From: Konateibacter massiliensis
GTDB lineage: Bacteria; Bacillota; Clostridia; Lachnospirales; Lachnospiraceae
Direction of reading: 5' to 3'
Assembly: GCF_900184995.1 (NCBI RefSeq)
Contig: NZ_LT860099.1
Location: forward strand, 186,001 to 250,000
DNA length: 64,000 nt
Shown: in pieces, positions 16,255-24,000 of the stretch
How the letters are laid out: every line of letters starts with the position of its first letter
Position numbering within the stretch: the first letter of the stretch is position 1
Position numbers and translations under genes: made by a program
The notes under the pieces: generated by a model
Told to the model about the DNA's origin: nothing
What the model saw: the letters and a program-made list of their open reading frames with translations, nothing else
Databases searched by the model: none

Positions 16255-17496
16255 ATGGATAACCTTGGTTTTAACACAGCACTTTTACATAAGGGAGGCA
16301 AAAAAAGGCAGGAGGCAGGCGCAACGCTTATTCCAATCTATCAATCCAGCGCCTTTTCCCATGAGAGTGCGGAGACATTGGAGCGTATTTTTGAAAATAA
16401 GGCAGCGGGTTTTTCTTACACGCGAATTAACAACCCAACCATAGAGGCATTTGAAAACAAAATTACAATGCTGGAAGGGGGAATTGGAAGTGTGGCGTGT
16501 GCATCCGGCATGGCGGCACTGACAAATGCCTTTTTAAATATTTTGCAGGCAGGAGATGAGATTGCGGCAGCACCCGGTTTATATGGAGGAACAATCGATT
16601 TGTTCCGTGACTTTGAAGCCTTTGGCATCAAGACGAGATATGCAAGGGAGAATACGCCGCAGGCATTTGAGGAGATAGTCAATGAGAGAACAAAGCTGAT
16701 TTTTGCGGAGACAATCGGAAATCCCAAGCTTGATATCACCGATATACCGGGGTTGTCAGAGGTTGCACATAAGCATAATTTACCGCTTATCATTGATAAC
16801 ACGACAGCAACCGCTTTTTTGGTTAAGCCGCTTTTCCTTGGTGCAGACATTGTAGTCAGTTCCTCATCCAAATACATAAACGGAAACAGTGACGCGATAA
16901 GCGGTATTTTGACGGATGGCGGAACGTATAAGTGGACGAAAGAAAAATATCCGGGATTAGAGGAATACCTCAAGCTTGGAAAGATGGCATATATCGCAAA
17001 GCTTCGTAAAGGACTGTTTCGAAATACCGGTGCCTGTCTGTCACCGCAAAATGCTTTCTTAAACTGTATCGGCTTGGAAACCTTGGGACTTAGAATGGAA
17101 CGGCAGTGTGAAAACGCCTTGAAGTTGGCAAAATTTTTGGAGGAACTTGGCGCAGATATCACAGTAAATTATCCGGGACTTGAGAACAGCCCCTACCATG
17201 AACTGGCAAAACGACAGCTGAAAAATGGTTACGGTGCAATTATTACTTTTCGTGCAGGAAGTAAGGAAAGAGCCTTTCATATAATCAATTCACTGAAATT
17301 ACCGCTTATCATTTCAAACGTGGGTGACACGAAAACATTGGTGATACACCCTGCGTCTACAATCAGTCTCCACTGTACCGATGAAGAAAAAAATGCTTCC
17401 GGTGTATACCAAGATTTGATTCGTGTCAGTGTCGGAATTGAAAATATAGAAGATTTGAAGGCGGATTTTGAGAATGCCTTATTAGGAGGAGAATAA
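16255..17496 (+). CDS. metY: O-acetylhomoserine sulfhydrylase (MetY type)
   Basis: A 413-residue Cys/Met-metabolism PLP enzyme. Residues SSSKYINGNSD near 205 contain the PLP lysine; SGMAAL and YSYTR-like (FSYTRINNPT) motifs are typical. It forms homocysteine from O-acetylhomoserine and a sulfur donor. The ATG at 16255 is 6 bp from GGTGGAG; a GTG at 16243 is open but sits in that site. In this operon a ThiS-like carrier, its E1-like activator and a JAMM protease follow, which fits thiocarboxylate-dependent homocysteine synthesis. Free sulfide could also be used. Confidence 0.9.
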   Translation: MDNLGFNTALLHKGGKKRQEAGATLIPIYQSSAFSHESAETLERIFENKAAGFSYTRINNPTIEAFENKITMLEGGIGSVACASGMAALTNAFLNILQAGDEIAAAPGLYGGTIDLFRDFEAFGIKTRYARENTPQAFEEIVNERTKLIFAETIGNPKLDITDIPGLSEVAHKHNLPLIIDNTTATAFLVKPLFLGADIVVSSSSKYINGNSDAISGILTDGGTYKWTKEKYPGLEEYLKLGKMAYIAKLRKGLFRNTGACLSPQNAFLNCIGLETLGLRMERQCENALKLAKFLEELGADITVNYPGLENSPYHELAKRQLKNGYGAIITFRAGSKERAFHIINSLKLPLIISNVGDTKTLVIHPASTISLHCTDEEKNASGVYQDLIRVSVGIENIEDLKADFENALLGGE

Positions 17497-17497
17497 A

Positions 17498-18361
17498 ATG
17501 GCGAAGGTAGATTATGCGGCGCTGAAAAAGGGCGGCTTCATGAGACAGAAGCAGAAAAACAACTTTTCTTTGAGAATACAGGTAGTAGGCGGAAATCTGA
17601 CCGCTGAAAATCTAAAAAAAATAGCGGAGGTTGCAGAACAGTACGGAGACGGCCATGTGCACCTCACCTCCAGACAAAGTGTTGAGATACCGTTTATCAA
17701 GGTAGACGATGTGGAGGCAGTTAAGGAAGAGCTTGCAAAGGGCGGATGTAAACCTGGTGTCTGCGGACCGAGAGTTCGTACCGTGACGGCATGTCAGGGA
17801 AGTGAAATCTGTCCGAGTGGCAACATTGATACATATGATATCGCGAAAAAGCTGAACGAGAGATATTTTGGAAGGGAGCTTCCTCATAAGTTTAAATTCG
17901 GAGTGACCGGCTGTCAGAACAACTGTTTAAAGGCAGAGGAAAACGACGTAGGTATCAAGGGAGCCTTGGAAGTAAAGTGGATTGAGGACAAATGTATCAA
18001 CTGTGGTGTCTGCGTCAAGGTATGCCGGGAAAAAGCAATCACAATGGAAGATAAGATGATAGAGGTCGATTATGATAAGTGCAACAACTGCGGAAGATGC
18101 GCCAAATCATGTCCGACCGATGCATGGGACACAAACCCGGGATATATTGTATCCTTTGGCGGTTTGTTCGGAAACAGTATCTCAAAGGGAGAGACACCAC
18201 TTTCCTTAGTTACACAGGAAGAGCAGCTCTACCGCGTGACAGATGCGGCAATTCAGTTTTTTGCGGATAACGGCAATCCGAGTGAGCGCTTTAAGTTTAC
18301 GATAGACCGTATCGGAAAAGAAACATTTATTCAGAAGATGGAGGAAGCATATCATGGCTGA
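17498..18361 (+). CDS. Small siroheme sulfite reductase with inserted ferredoxin domain
   Basis: A 287-residue single-subunit reductase that would reduce sulfite to sulfide. The N-terminal half has the sirohaem-type fold with HVHLTSRQSVEIPF. Four cysteines for the coupled [4Fe-4S]-sirohaem follow: CQGSEIC then GVTGCQNNCLKAEENDVG. A two-cluster ferredoxin domain is inserted next (CINCGVCVKVC and CNNCGRCAKSCP, residues about 168-210). It is much shorter than E. coli CysI and belongs to the compact class of anaerobes. Electrons probably come from ferredoxin, as no CysJ is present. AGGAGGAG precedes the ATG; it overlaps the next gene by 8 bp. Confidence 0.88.
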   Translation: MAKVDYAALKKGGFMRQKQKNNFSLRIQVVGGNLTAENLKKIAEVAEQYGDGHVHLTSRQSVEIPFIKVDDVEAVKEELAKGGCKPGVCGPRVRTVTACQGSEICPSGNIDTYDIAKKLNERYFGRELPHKFKFGVTGCQNNCLKAEENDVGIKGALEVKWIEDKCINCGVCVKVCREKAITMEDKMIEVDYDKCNNCGRCAKSCPTDAWDTNPGYIVSFGGLFGNSISKGETPLSLVTQEEQLYRVTDAAIQFFADNGNPSERFKFTIDRIGKETFIQKMEEAYHG

Positions 18362-18599
18362 TTTTAACATTGACGATACCGTAGATATCACGGACGTTGT
18401 TTGCCCGGTTACGTTTGTAAAGGCTAAGGTGGCGCTTGAAGAGTTGGATGACGGACAGATTTTGGCAATCAAATTAAATGACGGCGAGCCGGTTCAGAAT
18501 GTACCAAGAAGCATTAAGGAAGAAGGACATCAGATTTTAAAGCTCAACGAGAATGAGGACGGCACTTATACGCTGATTGTACGCAAGGTAGAAGACTGA
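18354..18599 (+). CDS. TusA-family sulfurtransferase-like protein
   Basis: An 81-residue TusA/SirA/YedF-like protein. The conserved cysteine lies in DITDVVCPVTFVKAKVAL, where the family normally has CPxP; here the proline is replaced (CPVT). Such proteins carry persulfide sulfur between enzymes. It overlaps the sulfite reductase gene by 8 bp and precedes the sulfur-carrier gene, so it may pass reduced sulfur to the carrier. Function is inferred from family and context. Confidence 0.85.
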   Translation: MADFNIDDTVDITDVVCPVTFVKAKVALEELDDGQILAIKLNDGEPVQNVPRSIKEEGHQILKLNENEDGTYTLIVRKVED

Positions 18600-18632
18600 A
18601 TAGTAATACTTAGAGAATGTGAGGAAGAGAAG

Positions 18633-18842
18633 ATGAATTTAACAGTGGCAGGAAGTAAGAAGACATATGACGAAGAGTTGACAATAGCAGAATTAATCAA
18701 GGTTGAGGATGTTGAAAATGCAGAATATGTGACAGTTACCTTAAACGATGAATTTTTGGAGAGAGCAGATTTTGAGACAACAAAGCTTTCTGAAGGAGAT
18801 ATCGTGGAATTCCTATACTTTATGGGAGGAGGAGCGAGGTAA
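18633..18842 (+). CDS. hcyS: ThiS/MoaD-like sulfur carrier with C-terminal Ala-Arg extension
   Basis: A 69-residue ubiquitin-fold carrier (MNLTVAGSKKTY, ELTIAELI, VTVTLNDEFL, EGDIVEFLYF). Carriers of this class need a free C-terminal Gly-Gly for adenylation and thiocarboxylation. This one ends GGGAR, two residues past the glycines. Precursors such as QbsE and Wolinella HcyS carry short extensions removed by a JAMM protease, and such a protease is encoded two genes on. The GGA GGA GGA codons also form the ribosome binding site of the next gene, and TAATG overlaps its start. The hcyS name is proposed from the gene neighbourhood. Confidence 0.8.
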   Translation: MNLTVAGSKKTYDEELTIAELIKVEDVENAEYVTVTLNDEFLERADFETTKLSEGDIVEFLYFMGGGAR

Positions 18843-19648
18843 TGGCATTTACAAATGAGCAATTAGAGCGCTATTCCCGCCATATCATCTTGAAGGAGGT
18901 AGGCGTAAAGGGACAGAAAAAGCTCTTGAATGCAAAGGTTCTTATCATCGGAGCCGGAGGACTCGGAGCACCTGTTGGAATGTATCTGGCAGCAGCAGGT
19001 GTCGGAACAATCGGAATTGCAGATGCAGATGTGGTAGATTTATCCAATTTGCAGCGTCAGGTCATTCATACGACGGCTGATATCGGAAAGGCAAAGGTTG
19101 AATCGGCAAAGGAGACAATGCTTGCCATAAATCCGGATATTACGGTGAATACATATAGAACCTTTGTCAGTTCAGAAAATATTTTAGAGCTGATTGCAGA
19201 GTATGACTTTATCATTGACGGAACAGATAATTTTCCGGCAAAATTCCTTATTAATGATGCGTGCGTAATGGCAAAAAAGGCATTTTCCCATGCAGGAATT
19301 ATTCGTTTTCAGGGGCAGCTTATGACCTATGTGCCGGGGGAAGGACCATGTTATCGCTGTGTATTCAAAAATCCACCGCCAAAGGACGCGGTTCCGACCT
19401 GTAAGCAGGCAGGCGTGATTGGGGCAATGGGCGGAGTAATCGGAAGCCTTCAGGCGATGGAAGCAGTGAAATACATCGTCGGACAGGGAGATTTGCTCAC
19501 AGGAAAGCTTTTGACCTACGATGCGTTGAAAATGCAGTTTCGTACGGTGAAATTACCGAAAGACAATCAATGTGCAATCTGCGGCGAGCATCCGGAGATA
19601 ACAAAGCTTATTGATTATGAACAGGCAGCCTGCGACTTAAAGGGGTGA
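18842..19648 (+). CDS. hcyF: E1-like activating enzyme (ThiF/MoeB/HesA family)
   Basis: A 268-residue ATP-dependent adenylating enzyme. It has the Rossmann motif VLIIGAGGLGAPVGMYLAAAG, the acidic DADVVDLSNLQRQ region that binds ATP, and two zinc-binding Cys pairs (CYRC and CAIC). It should adenylate the C-terminal glycine of the carrier encoded immediately upstream (overlap at TAATG) so that sulfur can be loaded as a thiocarboxylate. MoeB or ThiF roles are possible in isolation, but no molybdopterin or thiamine genes are near. The metY, carrier and JAMM genes favour the sulfur-assimilation role. Confidence 0.87.
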   Translation: MAFTNEQLERYSRHIILKEVGVKGQKKLLNAKVLIIGAGGLGAPVGMYLAAAGVGTIGIADADVVDLSNLQRQVIHTTADIGKAKVESAKETMLAINPDITVNTYRTFVSSENILELIAEYDFIIDGTDNFPAKFLINDACVMAKKAFSHAGIIRFQGQLMTYVPGEGPCYRCVFKNPPPKDAVPTCKQAGVIGAMGGVIGSLQAMEAVKYIVGQGDLLTGKLLTYDALKMQFRTVKLPKDNQCAICGEHPEITKLIDYEQAACDLKG

Positions 19649-19656
19649 GAAACGTT

Positions 19657-20070
19657 ATGCTAAAATTAAAAAGAGGCGATTATGAGAAAATTTTAAAGCA
19701 TTGTACAGAGGGGCTTCCGAATGAGGCGTGCGGTCTCATAGCAGGGACGAAGAACGGTGAGGTCAAAACGGTTGAAAAAGTCTATCTGCTGACAAACTTA
19801 GATGAGAGCAATGAGCATTTTTCCATGGATCCGAAGGAACAGTTGGCGGCAGTAAAAGATGCCAGAGCAAACGGTTTTGAGCTTCTTGGAAACTTTCACT
19901 CTCATCCGGAGTCACCGTCCAGGCCTTCTGAGGAGGATAAAAGACTGGCATATGATTCGACAAGCGAATATCTGATACTATCACTGATGGAAGCAGGAAA
20001 ACCGGTATTAAACGCTTTTCATATCGACAAGGATAAAAATGTAAGCGTAAATGAAATTGAAATTGTATAG
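19657..20070 (+). CDS. hcyD: JAMM/Mov34 (M67) metalloprotease, probable carrier-processing peptidase
   Basis: A 137-residue zinc isopeptidase-fold protein. The JAMM signature is complete: Glu in NEACGLIAG and the HSHPESPSRPSEED segment (HxH-x7-S-x2-D). Bacterial homologues either trim carrier C-termini (QbsD, HcyD) or release cysteine from a CysO-cysteine adduct (Mec). With a carrier that ends GGGAR, removal of the last residues to expose the di-glycine is the likely job. The ATG at 19657 is 11 bp from AGGGG; a GTG at 19645 overlaps the upstream stop and cannot be excluded. Confidence 0.85.
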   Translation: MLKLKRGDYEKILKHCTEGLPNEACGLIAGTKNGEVKTVEKVYLLTNLDESNEHFSMDPKEQLAAVKDARANGFELLGNFHSHPESPSRPSEEDKRLAYDSTSEYLILSLMEAGKPVLNAFHIDKDKNVSVNEIEIV

Positions 20071-20100
20071 AGTAGCATAATTAATTTGGAGGAAAAAATT

Positions 20101-21138
20101 ATGAAGAAAAATTTAAAAAGAATTGTTTCACTGGCATTGGCGGCAGGTATGACACTTTCTCTTGCGGCATGCGCAGGTTCAGCTAAGGAAACAGCCGGTA
20201 CGGCATCCGGAACGGTAACACTGACCAACGTTTCTTACGATCCTACAAGAGAGTTTTATGTGGCATATAACGAAATATTTGAAAAATATTACTTGGAGAA
20301 AACCGGAACACAGGTAGATGTGGTACAGTCACATGGCGGCTCAGGCGGTCAGGCACGTTCCGTAATAGAGGGAGCTAATGCAGATGTTGTGACACTTGCC
20401 CTTGCCCATGATATCACATTGGTTGAGAATGCAGGTCTCATTGAGTCAGGTTGGCTTGATGAATTCGAAGGAAACTCTTCCCCTTATACGTCCACAATTG
20501 TTTTTCTTGTGAGAAAGGGAAATGAAAAAGGTATTCAGGACTGGGGTGATTTGACCAAAGAGGGTGTAGCGGTTATCACACCTGATCCAAAGAGCAGCGG
20601 CGGTGCATGCTGGAATTTCTTGGCAGCATGGTATTATGCAGGTCAGCAGTTTAACAATGATGAGGAACAGATGAAGGACTTTATGTCACAGCTTTATGCC
20701 AATGTAACCGTTATGGATTCCGGTGCGAGAGGAGCGACGACGACCTTTGTTGAAAACGGTCAGGGAGATGTTCTCCTTGCATGGGAAAATGAAGCACTTT
20801 TAACCGTTTCGGAATACCCAGACGAATATGAGATTATATCTCCAAGCATCAGTATACTGGCAGAGCCAAGCGTGGCGATTGTAGATGAAAATGCAGAGAA
20901 GGACAATACAACAGAGGTGGCAAAGGAGTATTTGGAATACCTCTACACCGATGAGGCACAAGAGCTTATCGGAGAGTATGGCTACCGTCCGTCAAACGAA
21001 GATATATTGCAGGAATTTTCTGATAAATTTGATTTGAATATTGAACTTTGCACAATTGACGATTTCGGAGGCTGGGATGCTGTATACGAGAAATTCTTTG
21101 TAGACGGCGGAATCTTTGATGAAATCTACGGGAATTAA
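20101..21138 (+). CDS. sbp: Sulfate/thiosulfate-binding lipoprotein of ABC transporter
   Basis: A 345-residue lipoprotein (lipobox SLAAC, Cys24) of the Sbp/CysP family. The motifs VQSHGGSGGQARSVIEGANADVV-type (here split by linker residues), VRKGNEKGIQDWGDL and PDPKSSGGACWNFL belong to sulfate-binding proteins, whose ligand is held by backbone and Ser hydrogen bonds. It delivers sulfate to CysTWA encoded next. The ATG at 20101 lies 8 bp after GGAGG; a TTG at 20086 overlaps that site. Confidence 0.92.
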   Translation: MKKNLKRIVSLALAAGMTLSLAACAGSAKETAGTASGTVTLTNVSYDPTREFYVAYNEIFEKYYLEKTGTQVDVVQSHGGSGGQARSVIEGANADVVTLALAHDITLVENAGLIESGWLDEFEGNSSPYTSTIVFLVRKGNEKGIQDWGDLTKEGVAVITPDPKSSGGACWNFLAAWYYAGQQFNNDEEQMKDFMSQLYANVTVMDSGARGATTTFVENGQGDVLLAWENEALLTVSEYPDEYEIISPSISILAEPSVAIVDENAEKDNTTEVAKEYLEYLYTDEAQELIGEYGYRPSNEDILQEFSDKFDLNIELCTIDDFGGWDAVYEKFFVDGGIFDEIYGN

Positions 21139-21187
21139 AAGAGGCGAAAATTAGAATTTTTGAAAGGATTGAAACTGGTATCTGATT

Positions 21188-22039
21188 ATGAAAGCATATC
21201 TAACAAAATTTACACGGAAAGACAGAGTTATACCGGGCTTTGGGCTGACGATGGGGGTAACCCTTCTGATGCTGTCTCTTATTATATTGCTTCCGTTAGT
21301 GTCTGTACTTGTCTATTCATTTCAACTGACACCGAGTGAGTTTCTTGAACTCATCACAAAGGATAATGTAATAAACGCATTTAAAACGAGTATTATATGT
21401 GCTTTCATCGCCTCAATCATCAACTGTGTGTTTGGAGTCATTCTTGCATGGGTGCTTGTGAGATACGAGTTTCCCGGCAAAAGAATACTGGATGGCTTAA
21501 TTGAGCTTCCGTTTGCTCTTCCGACCGCGGTAGCAGGAATCACCCTTTCAAAGCTCTATTCTGATACAGGAATGTTTGGAAAACCGTTGGCGGAGCTTGG
21601 ATTAAAGGTTTCTTACACAAAGCTTGGCCTTACCATCGCACTTATTTTTATCGGAATTCCCTTTGTTGTAAGGGCAATCCAGCCGGTTTTGGAAAAGCTT
21701 GATACCCAATATGAGGAGGCGGCCTATATACTTGGAGCAACAAAGACGAAAACCTTTTTTCGCGTTATTTTACCGGAGCTTAGACCTGCCTTGCTCACCG
21801 GCTTTGGCTTGGCATTTGCCAGAGGAATTGGCGAATACGGAAGTGTTATCTATATATCCGGCAACAGTGCAAAAGAGGAGACACAGGTGATTTCCTATGT
21901 CATAATGCAAAAGCTTAATTATGTGGACTATGCGAGTGCCACGGCTATTGCACTGATCATGCTTATTATTTCGTTTCTCATTTTGCTTTGTATCAATATG
22001 ATTCAGATTGTCCAGTCCAGACGAACCAATCAAATTTAG
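21188..22039 (+). CDS. cysT: Sulfate ABC transporter permease CysT
   Basis: A 283-residue permease with about six transmembrane helices and an EAA loop (QYEEAAYILGATKTKTFFRVILP). It pairs with CysW to form the sulfate channel. No strong ribosome binding site sits at the usual spacing before ATG 21188 (AAAGGA is 19 bp away), so initiation may be weak. The next gene begins 10 bp after its stop. Confidence 0.9.
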   Translation: MKAYLTKFTRKDRVIPGFGLTMGVTLLMLSLIILLPLVSVLVYSFQLTPSEFLELITKDNVINAFKTSIICAFIASIINCVFGVILAWVLVRYEFPGKRILDGLIELPFALPTAVAGITLSKLYSDTGMFGKPLAELGLKVSYTKLGLTIALIFIGIPFVVRAIQPVLEKLDTQYEEAAYILGATKTKTFFRVILPELRPALLTGFGLAFARGIGEYGSVIYISGNSAKEETQVISYVIMQKLNYVDYASATAIALIMLIISFLILLCINMIQIVQSRRTNQI

Positions 22040-22049
22040 GAGGTGTGGC

Positions 22050-22907
22050 ATGCAGGAAAATAGCAGAGAAGAAAACAAAGTCACAAAAATTATTTTAATT
22101 ACAATAAGCATCCTGTTTGTTGCACTTATGCTCATCGTGCCGCTTATATCCGTTATCATCAACTCGTTAAGTGAGGGTATCAGCTTTTATCTGAAATCAC
22201 TTGGCACAGAATATGCCGTGTCGGCATTGAAGGTAACGCTGCTTGCTACGATCATTGCGGTTATTATCAATTCCTTTTTCGGAATCATGGCAGCATGGCT
22301 GATTACGAAATTTTCCTTTAAAGGAAAACAGGTGCTTGCAACGCTCATCGATATTCCTTTTTCCATTTCCCCGGTTATCGCAGGTCTTGCATTTATTATG
22401 ACCTTCGGAAGACTTGGCTGGGCAAATGGTTTGATTGAGGGCATCAACAGTGCGCTGGGAACGGATATTCAGATTGTGTTTGCCATTCCGGGTGTAGTGC
22501 TTGCCACAATATTTGTCACCTTCCCTTTTGTCTCCAGAGAGATTATTCCGGTGTTAAACGCACAGGGAAAGGACGAAGAGGAGGCTGCAGCCTTGATGGG
22601 AGCAGGCGGATTTACGATATTTCGCAAAATTACTTTCCCACATATCAAGTGGGCGCTGCTGTACGGAATTATTCTTTGTACAGCCAGGGCACTCGGAGAA
22701 TTCGGAGCGGTAAATGCATTGTCAAAGACGAGAGGAGAGACGTTTACCCTTCCTCTTGAGATTGATGCACTTTACCTGTCCGGCTCAAGTGACTCCATCA
22801 CGGCGGCATTTGCGGTGTCCTCGATACTTGTTATCATCGCACTTATTGTTATGGTGGCAAGAAATATCGTGGAATATAAAGCAAAAAGGAAGGCACAGAA
22901 TATCTGA
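22050..22907 (+). CDS. cysW: Sulfate ABC transporter permease CysW
   Basis: A 285-residue permease, second half of the sulfate channel, with six hydrophobic segments and the EAA motif (DEEEAAALMGAGGFTIFRKITFP). The ATG at 22050 is correctly spaced from AGGAGGTG at 22038-22045. The open frame extends upstream into cysT, but that part is a shadow. Confidence 0.9.
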   Translation: MQENSREENKVTKIILITISILFVALMLIVPLISVIINSLSEGISFYLKSLGTEYAVSALKVTLLATIIAVIINSFFGIMAAWLITKFSFKGKQVLATLIDIPFSISPVIAGLAFIMTFGRLGWANGLIEGINSALGTDIQIVFAIPGVVLATIFVTFPFVSREIIPVLNAQGKDEEEAAALMGAGGFTIFRKITFPHIKWALLYGIILCTARALGEFGAVNALSKTRGETFTLPLEIDALYLSGSSDSITAAFAVSSILVIIALIVMVARNIVEYKAKRKAQNI

Positions 22908-22927
22908 TTGTGTATGAGGAGAAATCT

Positions 22928-23992
22928 ATGTATGTTGAATTAAAAAATATTGATAAACATTACGGCGACTACAAAGCCTCTGACGATATCAATATCGGAA
23001 TTGAAAAAGGAAAGCTGGTGGCACTGCTTGGACCAAGCGGAAGCGGAAAGACGACAATACTTCGTATGATAGCAGGACTGGAAACTCCCGACCTTGGAGA
23101 CATCATCATTGACGGAAAACGAGTAAATGACATTGCTCCGGCGGAGAGAGGCATAGGCTTTGTATTTCAAAATTATGCTTTGTTTCGCTATATGACCGTA
23201 TATGAAAATCTTGCCTTTGGGCTTGAAATTAAAAAGGTGCCGAAAAAGCAGATTAAGGAGAGAGTCGCAGAACTTATTGAGCTGACAGGACTAAAGGGCT
23301 TAGAGAAAAGATATCCGAACCAATTGTCCGGAGGTCAGAGACAAAGGGTTGCCTTTGCCAGAGCACTTGCACCAAATCCAAGTCTTCTTCTTCTCGATGA
23401 GCCGTTTGCGGCGATTGATGCCAAGGTACGTGCAGAGCTTAGAAGCTGGCTTCGCGAAATGATACACAAGGTAGGCATCACGAGTATATTTGTCACCCAT
23501 GATCAGGACGAAGCGGTGGAGGTAGCAGATGAGATTATCATCACAAACAAAGGAAGAATTGAACAGACCGCATCTCCGCTTGAAATATACAAAAATCCGC
23601 AGACTCCTTTTGTGGCGGAATTTATCGGACAGTCCGCAAAGGTTCAGGAGTATTACAAGCTGAGAGGCTTTGAAAAGGGCAATTACGACGGCGCAATTAT
23701 CCGTCCTGAGTTCGTGGAAAGCTTTAAGAGTGACAATGTGAAATTCAAGGATATTATCAATTATTCTGAGACAGGTGTTATCGAGGATATTTCATTCAGA
23801 GGAAACTGTCTAGAGGTAAAGCTCAATGTCAGCGGAATTATTTTGACAACGCACCGTTCCCTTGAGAGGCGTCCAATCAGCATCGGTGAGAAGATGTGTG
23901 TCGTGGTATACAGGGTGTACGCCTATGACAAGGAAAGAGCTTATCTCTTGGAAAATAAGGAACTTGAGGGCAAGGATATTGTAACCTTTTAA
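22928..23992 (+). CDS. cysA: Sulfate ABC transporter ATP-binding protein CysA
   Basis: A 354-residue ATPase: Walker A GPSGSGKTT, signature LSGGQRQR, Walker B LLLLDEPFAAID and H-loop THD, then a C-terminal TOBE-like regulatory domain (about residues 240-354) typical of CysA/MalK-class ATPases. The ATG at 22928 is 6 bp from GAGGAG. It drives import through CysTW. AprA begins 8 bp after its stop. Confidence 0.92.
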   Translation: MYVELKNIDKHYGDYKASDDINIGIEKGKLVALLGPSGSGKTTILRMIAGLETPDLGDIIIDGKRVNDIAPAERGIGFVFQNYALFRYMTVYENLAFGLEIKKVPKKQIKERVAELIELTGLKGLEKRYPNQLSGGQRQRVAFARALAPNPSLLLLDEPFAAIDAKVRAELRSWLREMIHKVGITSIFVTHDQDEAVEVADEIIITNKGRIEQTASPLEIYKNPQTPFVAEFIGQSAKVQEYYKLRGFEKGNYDGAIIRPEFVESFKSDNVKFKDIINYSETGVIEDISFRGNCLEVKLNVSGIILTTHRSLERRPISIGEKMCVVVYRVYAYDKERAYLLENKELEGKDIVTF

Positions 23993-24000
23993 GGCACTTC

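Noticed and set aside
16416-17162. 248-residue open frame on the - strand
   Set aside because: Antisense shadow of metY with no ribosome binding site and no protein-like features.
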